Of a stretch of 64,000 nucleotides of DNA, positions 23,601-36,042 are shown one piece after another (positions within the stretch are counted from its first letter, which is position 1; the number at the start of each line of letters is the position of its first letter). The DNA is from Falciphora oryzae (lineage: Eukaryota; Ascomycota; Sordariomycetes; Magnaporthales; Magnaporthaceae). The notes under the pieces were generated by a model. The model was not told where the DNA came from. It made no database searches and saw nothing but the letters and a program-made list of their open reading frames with translations. The position numbers were made by a program, and so were the translations under genes. The DNA lies in contig JNVV01000039.1 in the NCBI GenBank assembly GCA_000733355.1, forward strand, positions 174,627-238,626, read 5' to 3'.

Positions 23601-24576
23601 NNNNNNNNNNNNNNNNNNNNNNNNNNNNNNNNNNNNNNNNNNNNNNNNNNNNNNNNNNNNNNNNNNNNNNAAAAAAAAAAATTAAAAAATTTAGCGACCT
23701 GCTGCACTCAATTCGCCCCTCTCCATCCATGCGACAACCACGCGTGAGGAGGTCCAAAACGGGATGCGACGGGGCGCTTGCAGTGAATGGCTGGCTGTTG
23801 TTCCCTGAACGGGAAGCCGCAGGGTCCGGATGGACACATTACGTCATTGCACAGGCCCGTCCCTACTCGGTGGGCTTGGTGCCCACTTGTTGAGCACCTC
23901 CTCCACCACCGCACACCTCCTTCCAGCCCACTCCTGTCTCCGGATTTCCCTCGCCCTGCCGCACCCCCCAAAGCCTACGACTGCCAGCCTGCCCGGCCCT
24001 GTTTCTAGTCCACTCACACATAAGCCTCGCCTGCCAGCAAGAGCACCTAATATCTCCTTTCCCCCCTCAAAACAGCCCAAGCGCGCGCGCGTGATCAGCC
24101 TACCTACCCGTCTAGGCTTGTCTAGACGCAGGCCTAAACAACACAACCTCACACCAGTAATATCTTGTCTTATCCGCTCGCCCGGCATTTTCGATACATC
24201 CCACGGCACACGGGCAGGATCGGCGCAGCATTGGTGTTGGTTGCTAACGCCTTGGGTCGTGCCTGGAAGTGCTTACCTGGGCTGAACACATCGCCGCCAA
24301 TTCGCCCGATTCGACCCATCACGTCACGCCACATCACCTCTCTCGCCTTTGCCTACTTATTCGGACGTGCCTGCCCATCGCGCGAGGCCGAGGCCGGAGC
24401 CAATCTCGACCGCAGCGACTGCCACCGAGCTCGACGTTTCTCGCACACCCCGAGGTCGACGACGTGAGTTCGGACGTCCTGGGGAGCGGCGGCACCGCAT
24501 CCGCCACCCGCTGGTTTTCTCCCCCGGGTCATGACCTGCGATCGCGCCCTGGCCGTGCTGCGATGAACAGCTCCTC
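20664..24576. other. Long intergenic region with an AT-rich patch; no gene recognised
   Basis: About 3.9 kb between the chitinase remnant and the histidine kinase gene. Bases 20745-20935 are strongly AT-rich with a (TA)n core, unlike the surroundings. The rest has ordinary composition and only short open frames without recognised motifs. It contains the assembly gap. The pyrimidine- and CA-rich part from about 23890 to 24576 looks like promoter and leader of the kinase gene. Confidence 0.5.
23589..23670. other. Assembly gap (82 N)
   Basis: A run of N followed directly by A11. Contig ends falling at a homopolymer are a common assembly outcome; the true gap length is unknown. Confidence 0.98.
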
Positions 24577-27500
24577 ATGTCCGGCTGGCTGAAGAGTGGC
24601 ATGGGAACTTCCCCGTCGGAAGAGCCAGGCTCCCCTAGCGCGACCCTCGCCCATTCGCCGAGCGGGAAAAAGCCAGCAGGGAGCGTCCAAGTCAAGGGGA
24701 GGAAGGAGTCCGAGAGGCCGAGGACGCCCAAGTCCAGGCTGCAAAATAGCAGCACAAAGCAGAATGAGGGGGACAGGCCCGAGATGGACGCGGGGCGGGG
24801 GCTTGTGGCGTACCGGGAGCAGCTTCGAAAGCAGATGAGCTCGATAAGCCACCATAACTCTCCACCCGCAGGCGTTCCAAAGAGGCCGTCACCCATTGAA
24901 GAGGAGAGTGTTTCGACAAGCCCACGAGCATCAGACCCGGTCCCGACGACGACCTCCACCGAGTCCACGGCCACCATAAGAGGAATGCCCACTCCGGGGG
25001 TGGCGGCTAGGACACCCTCGTACCCCTTTCCCCGCATGGCGTCAATGGGAGCCGTGCCGTCCCATCTTCACAGGCCGTTCACTAAGCTGTCCCCCACCGT
25101 GACACCCGATGCGCCTCACGGCGGAGGCACCCCGAACGATGCCAACACCCTGCTCGATAGGCTCCTCTCCAACCCGTCGACCCCCGCGTCCACCATGGCT
25201 TTCCATCCTGCCGGAGCCGCTGGGTCTCCAGAGGAGCTGAACGAGTTCCCCACCCCGAACCTTTACGAGCTCTCCCTGCTCCTCTCCGCCGAGCCGGGGC
25301 TTGACGCATGGTGGCAGACCGTTGTCCAGATCATGACAGAAATCTACCAGGCCGAGCGCGTCACATTGGCCGTTCCCGCAGACACCACTGACATCGAGAA
25401 TGTACCTTGGGGCCAGAAGGCCACGTACAACTCACGAGGAGAGGACGATCTGAGCCTTGGATACTTGGCGCGGAGTAGCAGCCTGGTTCGCACCAACTCA
25501 GATGTCCGATCCGACGTCACCACGCAACTACCAGGGCCCCATGGCGTGTTGTCGCCAATACGGCCCAATTTTGCCAGTAGACATTCCTTCACGGCTTTCG
25601 AGATGCGCCAAGAACAGAAGATGGCCAGGGATGCGGCCACTTCGACCCCTGAGCGCCCGGCCCCGCTGCAACGGAGCAAGAGCTCCTACCCGGTCGCATC
25701 CGTCGAGAACGACCCGGAAGCCATCAAAGAGGGACGCCCACCACTAAACCAACAAGCCCTGGAAGAGCACGACGCTGCCGAGCATGAGGCAAATGTCTCG
25801 GGCTGGGATGCTCCGCTCGCGCCGCATCACGAGTCTCGGGCTAGGGTACTGCCGATGTTGCAGGCTTTGGACTACGAGGCAGACCCTCTCATTGACCACA
25901 ACGGCATCCGCAGGGTTCTGGAGAGGGGGAAGGTTATCGCATTGACACGTAGCTACCCGTACCTCGGCGCGCCAGCACCAATACAGCCTGAAGAGCCGTC
26001 CAAAGAGAACACGCGGAGCCGATCGCCAGAAGGCATCAGGAAACAGCAACAGCCAAAAAGGCCTCGGCCGGAGTCTATTTCGAAGCTGTCGTCGCTACTC
26101 AGCGGCGCGGCCCTTTACAAAGGCGGCAAGAAGCCCTCCCAAGGAGACAAGAAGAGGCTTCGATCCGGGACCTTCCACCTGGACGACGAAGACGGTGCTC
26201 CACGGCCACCCACTCCAAAATATGAGGAATACGAGCAGGCTCCTCCCTCGCCCTGGTCGCAGTCCCCTGCGCCGTCGCCAGCCATACGGGCGGACCCATC
26301 AGAGAACCCCTTTTTTACTGACGCCGTCGTTGATGAGAGCTCCTTCAACCCCACCTCTTCACCAAACGCCGACTACGCCTCCATGAAACCGCCGGAAACG
26401 ATCGGTGTCGAGAACTCTTGGACAGTCCTCCACATTCCCCTATCGCATGTCATTCTGTCGAGGCCTACAGCAACTTTCAAGCTCGACACGACTCTGATGG
26501 AGAGGAAGTCGCACTTGCGCAACAGGGGCCAGGGCATGGGCACCAACCTGCCTACACCGGCGGCAGCCCCGTCACCAGGCTCTACTCAGAAGGAGAAACA
26601 CTCGCCAATCGCCGTGCTCTCTATCCTCAGCCCGCTTATCCCATACCCTACTAACCTGCGGCACTCTCTCTCGCACCTCGCGCCTCACCTTGCCACCTCG
26701 TTTTCGCTGTGTCGCCATTACACGAATCTGGAGACTGAGCTCGCGGGGTTACAGAAGAGAAGGCCAGAAATCGCACGCTTCGCAGGTCTTGGGACCGACG
26801 GTCTAATGATCTCGGAGCCAATCACCATCGAGAACATGGCATACACGCCCGCCGAGATGGCGGAGTCACAGAGATCTGTGGGAGGTAGCATTACGAGTCC
26901 TAGCGACTATTCAGTGCCGTCCCGAAGCGCAACTGGCTCCGCTGTTGGAACGCCCAGCTGGGATGTCGGAAGCCTCGGCTTCGTGGCGGAGAAGCGTCAA
27001 GTCCCAGCCAGTCCCCTTCATGCGGCGGGGGATAGTTACTTTAGCGTCAGCCCTGCCCAATCGTCCTCCCGCGTTCCTCCAGGTACCCCTGGAGTCCCCA
27101 CCCAGAGAGATAGGAGAAACTCGAGGGAAAGCTCCACGGGAGAGAAAAGGCCGGTTCGGCGACAGTCCAGCGTCAAAGTAGCGAAAGGTCGAGACCCAGG
27201 GGTGGAGCATTTAAGCAGCAAAGAAAACGAGGACACTGTTGACTCGACTGCCAAGGGGCTCTTGGAAGATTCACGGGTAGCGGCCGCGGAGAGGGGTGGT
27301 GATGCTGCCCCCCTGGAGAACAACAAGAAGAGCCCCCGACCGGGTCACCGGCACACCCAGCTCCACTCCTACGGGGCTGACTTCTCTCATACATTCCAAT
27401 CGTTGCCGCCCAGCTCTACAGTTGGATCAAGGGGCCAGCACCCGCCATCGCGTAGCGGCTCGGGGTCTGTGTCTCGCGAGATGCTCCCGCCGTCAGACAC

Positions 27501-30500
27501 GCTCAAGGGGTTGATTCTAGACTCCTTGCCGGCTCATGTCTTTGTCGCCCAGCCGCCTCTTGGCGAGATGCTCTGGGTCAACAGCAGATACCTGAGCTAC
27601 CGAGGCGTGACAGCCCCGGAACTAGCAGCCGATCCGCACCTGAGCCTCCACCCGGACGACAAGGAAGAATACATCCGGTCATGGGTTCACTCGCTCCGAA
27701 CCGGCGATCCCTTCTCCAGGACTGTGCGGATTAGAAGGTTCGATGGTGCCTACCGCTGGTTTCAGGCCAGAGCGATCGCCACAAGAGACAAGCGCAATGT
27801 CGTCCAGCAGTTCCTGGGGTCGTACATGGACATCCACGACCAGCACATCGCCGAGCTCAGGGCTGCGAAGCAAAAGGAGATCGAGGCGTCTGAAGCAAAG
27901 CACAAGCTCCTAGCAAACCTCATCCCGCAGATCATTTTCACTGCGACCGAGGACGAAGGCATCACCTTTGCCAACGACCAGTGGCTCTCGTACACTGGGC
28001 AGAGCCAAGACGCATCGCACGGGCTTGGGTTCATAAGCTTTGTCCATCCCGAGGACCTGGCGAACTGCCGTATACCTCCAGATGGATTCTCCACGCCGAT
28101 TGACACCAAGGAGACGGGGGATCTTCCGCACTCGCCGTGGCCGAGCACCCTGAGCCCGTCAGCAAGCAGGGTCCCAGGGGCACGCGTCGTTACGCCTGGT
28201 CCCTCTGTCGGCTCCGAAAAATACAATATTCACGGGGTTGCCTCTAGGCGCGCCAGCTCTGGCAGTTCGTCGAGCGAGGGGCAAGCATCGGGCGATCTCA
28301 CCAAGCTAGCCAGGAAAGGTGTGATCAAGGCTAGTCTGGATAGCAATGGCCGCCCTTCGTACACGACAGAGGTGCGACTGCGCTCCAAGACAGGCGAATA
28401 CAGATGGCATCTGATCCGCGTCGTCGAGGTTGTCGATTCAAACCCCGAGACCAACGTCACCTCGTACCTCGGCTCGGCCACAGATATCAACGACCACAAG
28501 CTTCTCGAAGCCAAGCTTAAAGACGCGATGGAGACCAAGACGCGTTTTCTCAGCAACATGTCGCACGAAATCCGCACGCCGCTCATAGGAATATCGGGCA
28601 TGGTGAGCTTCCTACAAGAGACGACGCTGAACGAGGAGCAACGCGATTACACCAACACGATCCACACCAGTGCCAACAGCTTGATCATGATCATCAACGA
28701 CATTCTCGACTTATCCAAGGTTGATGCCGGAATGATGAAGCTCAAGTTTGAGTGGTTCCACACGCAGTCGCTGATAGAGGCAGTGAACGAGCTGGTGTCG
28801 ACCATGGCCATTGCCAAGGGCCTGGAGCTGAACTACATTGTCGAGCCCGACGTCCCGGCCTGGGTCAAGGGCGACAAGGTCCGGATTCGGCAAGTCCTTC
28901 TGAATGTTATCGGCAATGCCATCAAGTTCACGTCGGAAGGCGAGGTCTTCAGCCGCTGCAGCGTTGTGAAGCCCAAGAACCCCGAACTCGAGGACGAGAT
29001 CGAGCTGGAGTTCTCCATTGTCGATACCGGCAGAGGCTTCACTAAGGAAGAGGCTGAGCTCATATTCAAGCCCTTCAGTCAAATCGACGGCAGCAGTACC
29101 CGCCAGCACGGCGGAAGCGGTCTTGGCCTGGTCATCTCGAGACAGTTGGTGGAGCTTCACGGCGGCAAGATGAGCGGCACGGCCGTGCCCGGGAAGGGCT
29201 CGACCTTTACCTTCACAGCCAAGTTCGGGCTCCCGACTGAGGACGATCAGCCAGATTCACTGAAGGCCTCACAGGACCTCATCAGCTCCGCCACGATCCC
29301 AGAAGGGCTTCAGGCCGCACGCTTATTCAAGAAGCCGTCTTTCAAGCATTCGTCTATGTCCAAGATCCAGTCATCTAAGTCTCCAATTATCAGCCCTGGC
29401 GATTCAGGCAACGAACCAAGCACCACATCACCTGCAGCGACAAATTCTAGCGCCAGCTCAGATCCCTCGGTTCGGTCGTCCGTGTCGCACATAACCCAGC
29501 GAACGTCGATGTCGTCCATCAACGCCGGGCTCGTGAATTTTAGTGAAGCCGCAAGGGCCAGCGGACAGGACCTGTCACAAATGAAGCTTGAGATGCCATC
29601 GGAGCAGTCGCCCCCGAACACATCCTCGGACACGACTATTGTGCCCAACGAGTCTCGACAACACCCGCAGACCGATGCGTTCCGCCCCCTACTCTACTCT
29701 ATATTGATCATCAGTCCCCAGACACACAGCCGAGAGGCTACGACGAAACACATCGAGTTGACCCTCCCGAAAGGTGTACCACACCAGATCACATCACTAG
29801 CAACGGTGGCCGAGGCCCAGAAACTCATCGGCGGCGAGGACCCTGCGATATTCACTCACATTGTGGTCAACCTGCCGTCTACCAACGAGCTCATCGGCCT
29901 CATGGACGAGATTGTGAAATCTAAACTGCATAGGAGGGCCACAATCTTGATCCTCTCAGATTCGGTGCAGAGGCAGGCAATCCTGAAGCAGGTGGCGGGC
30001 ACCAAGTACGAGGATATCCTCTCAGACAACAAAGTCACGTACATATACAAACCCGTCAAGCCGTCACGGTTCGCTGTCATCTTCGACCCGAGTCTCGAGA
30101 GGGATCTCAGCATCGACCGGAACCGCTCGACGGCAGAGAAGATTGTCGAGACACAGAAGCAGAGCTACCTCGAGATCGAGAAGCGGATGGGCAACCAAGG
30201 CCACAAGGTGCTCCTAGTCGAGGACAACCCCATCAACCAAAAGGTGCTCATGAAGTACCTCAAGAAGGTCGGCGTCGAGGTTGAGGCGGCCCTGGACGGG
30301 CAGGAGTGTACGGACAAGGTTTTTGGGAACAAGCGCGGGTACTACTCGCTGATCCTGGTAAGTAGCTGAAGCCCACCTCCCCTAAAGAATCATCGTGTCG
30401 AAGGACGCCAAGAGACGCATAGGCTAACCAGAGCACCAGTGTGATCTTCACATGCCAAAGAAGGATGGCTATACGGCCTGCAGGGAGGTTCGAGAATGGG

Positions 30501-30661
30501 AAAACAAGCAACCTGACCACCCCAAGCTCCCCATCATTGCGCTCTCAGCAAACGTCATGTCGGACGTTCAGGAGAGATGTTACCAGGCGGGATTTGACGC
30601 CTACGTCACCAAGCCCGTGGACTTTATCGATCTCAGCAACACTCTAGCCGTGTTCTTTTGA
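24577..30661 (+). CDS. Hybrid sensor histidine kinase with two PAS domains
   Basis: Two exons (24577-30357 and 30440-30661) encode exactly 2000 residues. The long N-terminal part (1-970) is largely disordered and Ser/Pro-rich, with a GAF-like segment starting near 225 (NLYELSLLLSAEPGLDAWW). PAS 1 lies at about 973-1095 and PAS 2 at about 1108-1305, the latter carrying a Ser-rich insertion. HisKA follows, with phosphoacceptor His1330 in NMSHEIRTP. The HATPase domain has an N box at 1443 (NVIGNAIKF), a G1 box at 1483 (DTGRGF, where DTGxGI is usual) and GGSGLGL near 1514. The C-terminal receiver (1876-1998) has the acidic VEDN at 1881-1884, phosphoacceptor Asp1929 and the conserved SAN and KP segments. 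It should autophosphorylate and pass phosphate to a histidine phosphotransfer protein and response regulators. The stimulus is unknown. The class within fungal hybrid kinases is not assigned. The start is the first ATG of the open frame. Confidence 0.9.
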
Positions 30662-31576
30662 GCACCGCCTCACAATCCCCGTTTCCGAAGGGCTGTCGAC
30701 GTTGATACCCTTTCATCGTATATAGATTATTTTTCTTCTTGTCTCTATTTGCCTCACTATTTCCCCTTTCAACCAATCGATCGACGACTTCAGCGTTCTA
30801 TTTGGCCATGTCCGCCGTCCACACAAACCGACAGCTACATAATCGGAAATAATTTTGGCGTCGATGAGGCTTCAAATGCCGTGTTTCAATCCTCTGTTTT
30901 AGGGAACCAATGGCACCAGCGAGAAACGCGCAGGCTTTGTCGTAAGGGTTAGACAGGGTTTGGGTTTTCCTTCTCTATTCTTGCTTCTTTTGGATTTTTT
31001 TTTCCTCCTCTCTCATTTACACTCTTGTTTTCTGGCTCGTGTGGGCGAATGGGCTGGTTGCATATGGTGGAAAGGCAGAATAGGGGATACATGGTCTCAA
31101 ACAAGCAGGCGTGCACTCGGCACAGGCAAACAAGGCGCGAACAAGGAAATGGATACCTACTACTTACTACTGCTTATTTGACACTGAGGAGAATTCTGTT
31201 TCGTGTTGCGCCGCGCAGCCGTCCCGAAATATGTTTTATGTAGCAGGAGTAAAGGGACATGGTTAGGGGATAAATGCAGGCCACGAAACGAGATGCAAGA
31301 CGGACGCTGTGGGAAGAATAAAAGTGACAAGATACCGGGTTGTGAACTTGGGACTGTCGTTATTGGTGTTGGACAATCGTGAGCTGAAAGTTTATGGGAG
31401 TTGCTTCGGCTATTGGGTTTTAAGCAAAAGTGGAAGCCCCCTTTTTCCAGGCCTCACCAGATTTGGAAGTTTCACAGGATTCATTGGCTATACCCCTTGA
31501 ATTGAAGGGCAGTGTAGTTTGTTTACATATGACATGTGTTTTGTGAGCAAAAACTCATCCGCTTTTGGCCCGGCGC
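30662..31576. other. Convergent intergenic region; no gene recognised
   Basis: 3' flanks of the histidine kinase and allantoicase genes. T-rich sequence near 30720-30760 and 30985-31010 fits 3' untranslated regions. No conserved open frame is seen. Confidence 0.5.
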
Positions 31577-32730
31577 TCAGACGGCTCTCCTCCCCAGGAC
31601 GCGCAGGCGCTTGACGCCCCCGTCCGGGATCATGACCAGCTTCACGTGGGTGAAGGCCCCATCCTTGACGAGCGACTCGAACGTGTGCTCCCGGTCCGGC
31701 CCGCACCTTGACGCGGCGACGACCTCGACCCACCCGTCGGCGTCGGCTCCGACATCGGCGGCGGCGCCGGCCCACCGGATGGCCTCGACCCTCACCTGCT
31801 GCGGGAAGTTGCCGCGGAAGAAGGCCGTGTCGATGACGACCTGCTGGATGCTGCCCGGCGCGCCCAGCTTGATAATCGCCCAGTCGACGTGCCCCTTTGT
31901 CCGCGACCGCGCCGTCTCCCAGCCGTCGCCCATGTCCTTGCCGCGGCCCGGCAGGAGCAGGTTGTCCTTTGTGCCAAAGTGCTGGTCGCTGCACGACACG
32001 GCCACGCCGCCGTTCTGGGCCGCGGCCAGGTCGAAGACTGCGGCGGGGTCGGCGGGGAAGACGGGCACGGCGCGCCCGAACAGGCGGAAGCGCGCGATGC
32101 CGCCGTCCGGGTACATGTTGAGGCGCACGTGCGTGTATTTATTAGCGGTCGGCTTGCCGAGGCGCCACCCGAAGCGCTGCGAGGGCCCGCACTCCTGGTA
32201 GCCCAGGACCGTCTCCCAGCCGCCCTTCTCCCCCTTCCACGAGATGACTTCCTCGTCGCCGCCGGCGTCGGGCCGGAAGCAGGCCTCGACCGAGATCCCG
32301 GGGGCGTGGTTGCCAGAGAAGAAGGCCGTGTCGACCTCGACGCCCTCGACGGTGCCCGAGGCGACGCCGAGGCGGATGACGACCCAGTCGAAGGCGGACG
32401 CGTTGTGCCGGCGCGTCTCCCAGCCGTCGTACCACGCGCCCGTGTACACCATCTTTCCGGGTTGGCGGATGGGCGGGGTCGGGGTCAGGAGGTTGGCGGC
32501 CTCGGCGAACCACTCGTCCGAGAAGGCCAGGACCTTGCCGCCCAGGGCGGCGGAGATGAGGTCTTTTACGTGTGTGTAAGATCAATTGTGTTAGTGGTTC
32601 TTGTTTGCTCGTGGTGGGCTGTCAGGGGCCCCTTACCGATGGTTGTGGACCGGAACTCCTTGTCAATCTGGTCCGAGGCGACCCGGGTGGCCGGGACATT
32701 CTCGAGCTTGTAGGCTACTTCGTCGGCCAT
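31577..32730 (-). CDS. alc-1: Allantoicase
   Basis: Two exons (32730-32637 and 32562-31577) encode 359 residues, a typical length. The enzyme (EC 3.5.3.4) hydrolyses allantoate to ureidoglycolate and urea in purine catabolism, releasing nitrogen. Two tandem allantoicase domains can be read. The first (about 30-190) includes LLTPTPPIRQPGKMVYTG, a segment I recall as highly conserved, followed by WYDGWETRRHN and DWVVIRLG. The second (about 205-355) repeats the pattern with KDMGDGWETARSR and DWAIIKLG, each followed by a VDTAFFxGN motif. The start is the only ATG before the conserved N-terminus, and the intron (32636-32563) joins in phase with a GTAAGG donor. GATA-core sequences lie just upstream, as expected for nitrogen regulation. 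The neighbouring genes have no link to purine use. Confidence 0.95.
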
Positions 32731-32742
32731 GGTGAACAGTGG

Positions 32743-32763
32743 TTATCGAAAGTTGATGATAAG
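32743..32763 (-). promoter_or_regulatory. Two GATA-factor-like sites before allantoicase
   Basis: TTATCG at 32743-32748 (CGATAA on the minus strand) and GATAAG at 32758-32763 lie 13-33 bases before the allantoicase ATG; a third, TTATCT (AGATAA), is at 33189-33194. GATA activators of the AreA/NIT2 type switch on purine catabolism in ascomycetes. Binding here is inferred only, and sites this close to the ATG may lie in the leader. Confidence 0.35.
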
Positions 32764-33395
32764 ATTTTGGGCGAGGATTGCTAGGAAGGGTGTTTCTTGG
32801 TAAGGACAGACGTGTATCGAGAGACTCAGAGAGGGGCTACAAGGTTCTCCGTCGGGCGAGTCGTGGTGTTTCGTGTCACTCTCTTCCATGCTCCGCCGGC
32901 TGGAACAGAGCGCGGCCAGTCCAGGGGACCCCGGCAGGGTGCCCACTCCGGCCGATTGCCATAAGACTCCCACCGATCGCATAATATCAAAAGAAACACA
33001 TCTTGTCGAGATTTCTTGTACGTATATGAACCGACCCGCCTCTCGATCAGCGGCCTTCCAGCCCTCAGCTCTGATCGAGAGAAATGCACTCACCTCACCA
33101 CACACCCACACAGCCCCCGAGGATTCACCGAGATCCCCGCGCCCTCTGCCAGCCGTCTGCCCAGCTCGCACAGGGCTGCTGGTATTAATTATCTAATACT
33201 ACCTGACCCACGGTTCCCGGCAATGGGGGGAAGAGTCTGGTTCCATCCAGAAGGACGACGGCAGGGACCGTGCTGATGGCGGGGGTGGGCTGGGCATTCC
33301 TGCCTGCCAATCAGCCAGCGCTCATTGGCCAAAGCTCCGCATGGACGCTTGTGCAAGCTGATGGCTGATGCCGTCATCGCGAATCGGAGCTTAGC

Positions 33396-33417
33396 AAAAA
33401 AAAAAAAAAAAAAAAAA
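33396..33417. repeat. 22-base poly(A) tract
   Basis: Uninterrupted A run in the intergenic region upstream of the b561-like gene. Confidence 0.9.
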
Positions 33418-33838
33418 CCGTTCGGGCTTCACCTTCGGACAGCTCGGGGGCCTAATTTAAATTCCATAAATCCCAAGCCTTCCCCTTCAATGGGTTCAAT
33501 CCGTCGAGACATAAAGTTGCCTTTAGCATCGCTGTGATCTTTTTGTAGCCTCGAGCCTCACGTCTGCAATCACGCATTCGTTCACACTCAACCCTCGAGC
33601 TCGACCTTTCCAGCAGCTTCTTGCCAGGGCCCTCCTTCATCGAGGCCCCAGCCTTCCCAGCCTCTTTCTCCCGGGTCCCAGCGCACCACAACTCAATTTG
33701 CCTCGCTGCTCATCGACTGAACAGCCTGATCCGGCCAGGCTCGGTCCTCTACTCCTCTGACAAACTTTTCAGTGTCTTTGGCCTTGCGACGCTTCTGAAA
33801 ACCCACACGAGTCGATTACACCTTCGAGATAGACCGCA

Positions 33839-34863
33839 ATGTCGTCACCCGCAGCCCCCGAGCCGGCCGCCAACCGGGAGTCTGAACCTCTCCTGGGCCG
33901 CCCCGGCGCTGCCCTCCAGAAACCTAATGAGCCCCTCTTCTCGAACCTCTATAAGGGTAAGTAGCATGTCCACGGTGGCGAGAGGCCCGAGAGAAGGAGA
34001 AGGAGAAGGAGGTGGCGGAGGACATCTTTCAGTGTGCCTCTCCTGTCCTATAAGTTCTCATGCAAGGGCCCTGCATGTTCTAGCTTTACCCTGGCCTGCT
34101 TGGTTTGTTTGTTTTGACTGAGCAAGCCGACATCGCCCTCACTTATCGCTCGTGCCGCTGCACCAACTCTGCCCCTTCTCATTCTCCGATCCCCCCTGTG
34201 ACACATACCTCCAAAACAGGCAAGAGATTCGTCCTAATGCTGTCATCACTGGCCTCAGGAACCGGGGGCTTCGCCCTGGCCGGCGCAGTTCTCCTGCTCG
34301 CCCTGGTCTGGTCCGCCGTCTTCACCAACCCCCTGCTGCCGCTCTTTTCGCCGCACCCGCTGCTGCAGAGCCTTGGCGTCTTCACCCTGACCCAGGCCAT
34401 CCTGATACTGCAGCCGACGTTCGACCCCAAGGCCAAGGTGGTTGGGGCCCGCACCCATGCCGCCCTGAACCTGATCTCCTTCCTGCTCTTTGCCTCGGGC
34501 GTCATCATCATCGAGGCCAACAAGTTCAAGAGCCACAACCCGCACTTCAAGTCCCTGCACGCCTACCTCGGCGTCGGCGTCTCGATCCTGATGCTGGGAC
34601 AATACGTCTTCGGCTTTCTCATGTGGGGCGTGCCCGACGTCTTTGGCGGCGTCGACCAGGCAAAGGCCATGTGGAAGTACCACCGCTGGGGTGGCTACTT
34701 CATCTTCCCCCTGCTCCTGGCCACCGTCATCACCGCGACCGGCACGACCTACAACCACAATGTTCTCGACATCAAGCTGTGGGCCGTCGTCCTATCCGTC
34801 CTTCTCATCGTCATTGGTGTCTACCCCCGGATCCATGTGCAGAAACTCGGTATCCGACGTTAA
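33839..34863 (+). CDS. Cytochrome b561-domain membrane protein
   Basis: Two exons (33839-33956 and 34220-34863) encode 253 residues. A hydrophilic N-terminus (about 40 residues, containing EPLLGRPG) is followed by five or six hydrophobic segments. Four histidines in successive membrane segments have the b561 spacing: His85 (SPHPLLQ), His119 (RTHAALN), His153 (SLHAYLG) and His194 (YHRWGGY). They would bind two hemes and carry electrons across a membrane, with ascorbate or ferric iron as typical partners in the family. No extra DOMON or reductase domain is attached, so it is the small stand-alone type. The start is the ATG opening an exon that joins in phase through GTAAGT and ACAG. The location is probably the vacuolar or plasma membrane; this is inferred. 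Confidence 0.82.
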
Positions 34864-36042
34864 GACACGGCAACTCGCTCAGAATCCCGATCGGCAGGCC
34901 TCCAGACCCTGACCATGTTTCGGCGTGTCCGAGTCTTGACAACATCCCAAGGCGGTAACGGAGACTCACCGCATGCAACGCAGATTTGTTTTCTTGCTTT
35001 TTACCATTCCTTCCATCCTCTCGCGGTCTCCCTTTTTCTACTTTTATTTTCTACTCTCAAATTTCGGTATCCACTTGACCAAGTGTGGTATTGTTTGCCC
35101 CCTGGGGGGGCTCGTTGTCAGGTTGGCTGTTGGATTTTTTCCATGTTATTTTATTCGACTTCCAGAATAAGTTAGCACGTAATCAACAGGCGATGCCAGG
35201 AGATGCTACGGCTGTTTGTTTTGAGTGGTAGTACGGGCTCCATAACGATTGGTCGGTATTTGTCTGTAGGTCTAAGAGTCAAAATGAGGAGGGTAGCATC
35301 CAATTTTCAACCAACGGTGCCAGCCTTTTAAATTACGCAGGGATCTAAGCTTGAAAAAAAAAAAAACACCGATACTGTAGTAACAGGCAGATGTTCGATA
35401 TCCATCAGAGAGCACTGAAATATACCAGGAACAAAACTAGCAAAAGATGTATTTCTGTTAGGCGTTTCTCAACATGCAAAGTCAGGGGGCTGGCCTCGGC
35501 AAGCGCTGCCAACGCACACATGCATGCCCTCGGGGAAAATGAAGGTGTAGGAGACGGGAGCAGCAGGAAAGAGAGCGGAAAATGAAATGGCAGGGAAGAG
35601 AGCAGGGTGAAAGATAAAAAAGCAAAGGGAACTACGGAAAACGCAGTCCGTCCTGGTGGCCAGTCACCAAGGGCAGGCTCACGGGATCTGCTCCCCGTCC
35701 CCACTGGTCATCCTGCTACCCCCTCGCCCGGACTCCTCTGTCACATCTTCTCCTTGATGATTCGAGATCCATAAAGAACGAGGTTGCATTGCGGCTTTCA
35801 TTCCCCGCTCGGCGGCATGATATTCATGTAGCTCTGTGTTGTCTCCTGTGTGAACCTGGCATCTGTTTCGACGAGGTTGCCCGGCAGACTTTTCTCTTGA
35901 TGCCCCAAGCAAACGTGATACCCCCTGGGTAGACATGAAGGCTGGACCCACTCCGGTGTCCTTATAAAAACCCTGGTCGCCTCGTTTAGCCTTCCTATAG
36001 TAACGCGGGCGAACCATTGGCGTCTAGAAACTAGGGGGCAAG
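34864..36042. other. Intergenic region; no gene recognised
   Basis: 3' flank of the b561-like gene (T-rich around 35030-35060) and upstream region of the kinase gene. A 12-base A run lies near 35354-35366. Open frames are short and unmatched. Confidence 0.5.

Larger units (their letters stand above)
32731..33838. other. Divergent promoter region between allantoicase and b561-like genes
   Basis: No coding similarity. It holds GATA-core sequences close to the allantoicase start, an A22 homopolymer at 33396-33417, and pyrimidine-rich sequence before the downstream ATG at 33839. Confidence 0.5.

Noticed and set aside
20664..24576. Hidden gene in the gap-containing intergenic region
   Set aside because: No open frame above about 150 codons with coherent composition; the longest runs through the N gap and is meaningless.
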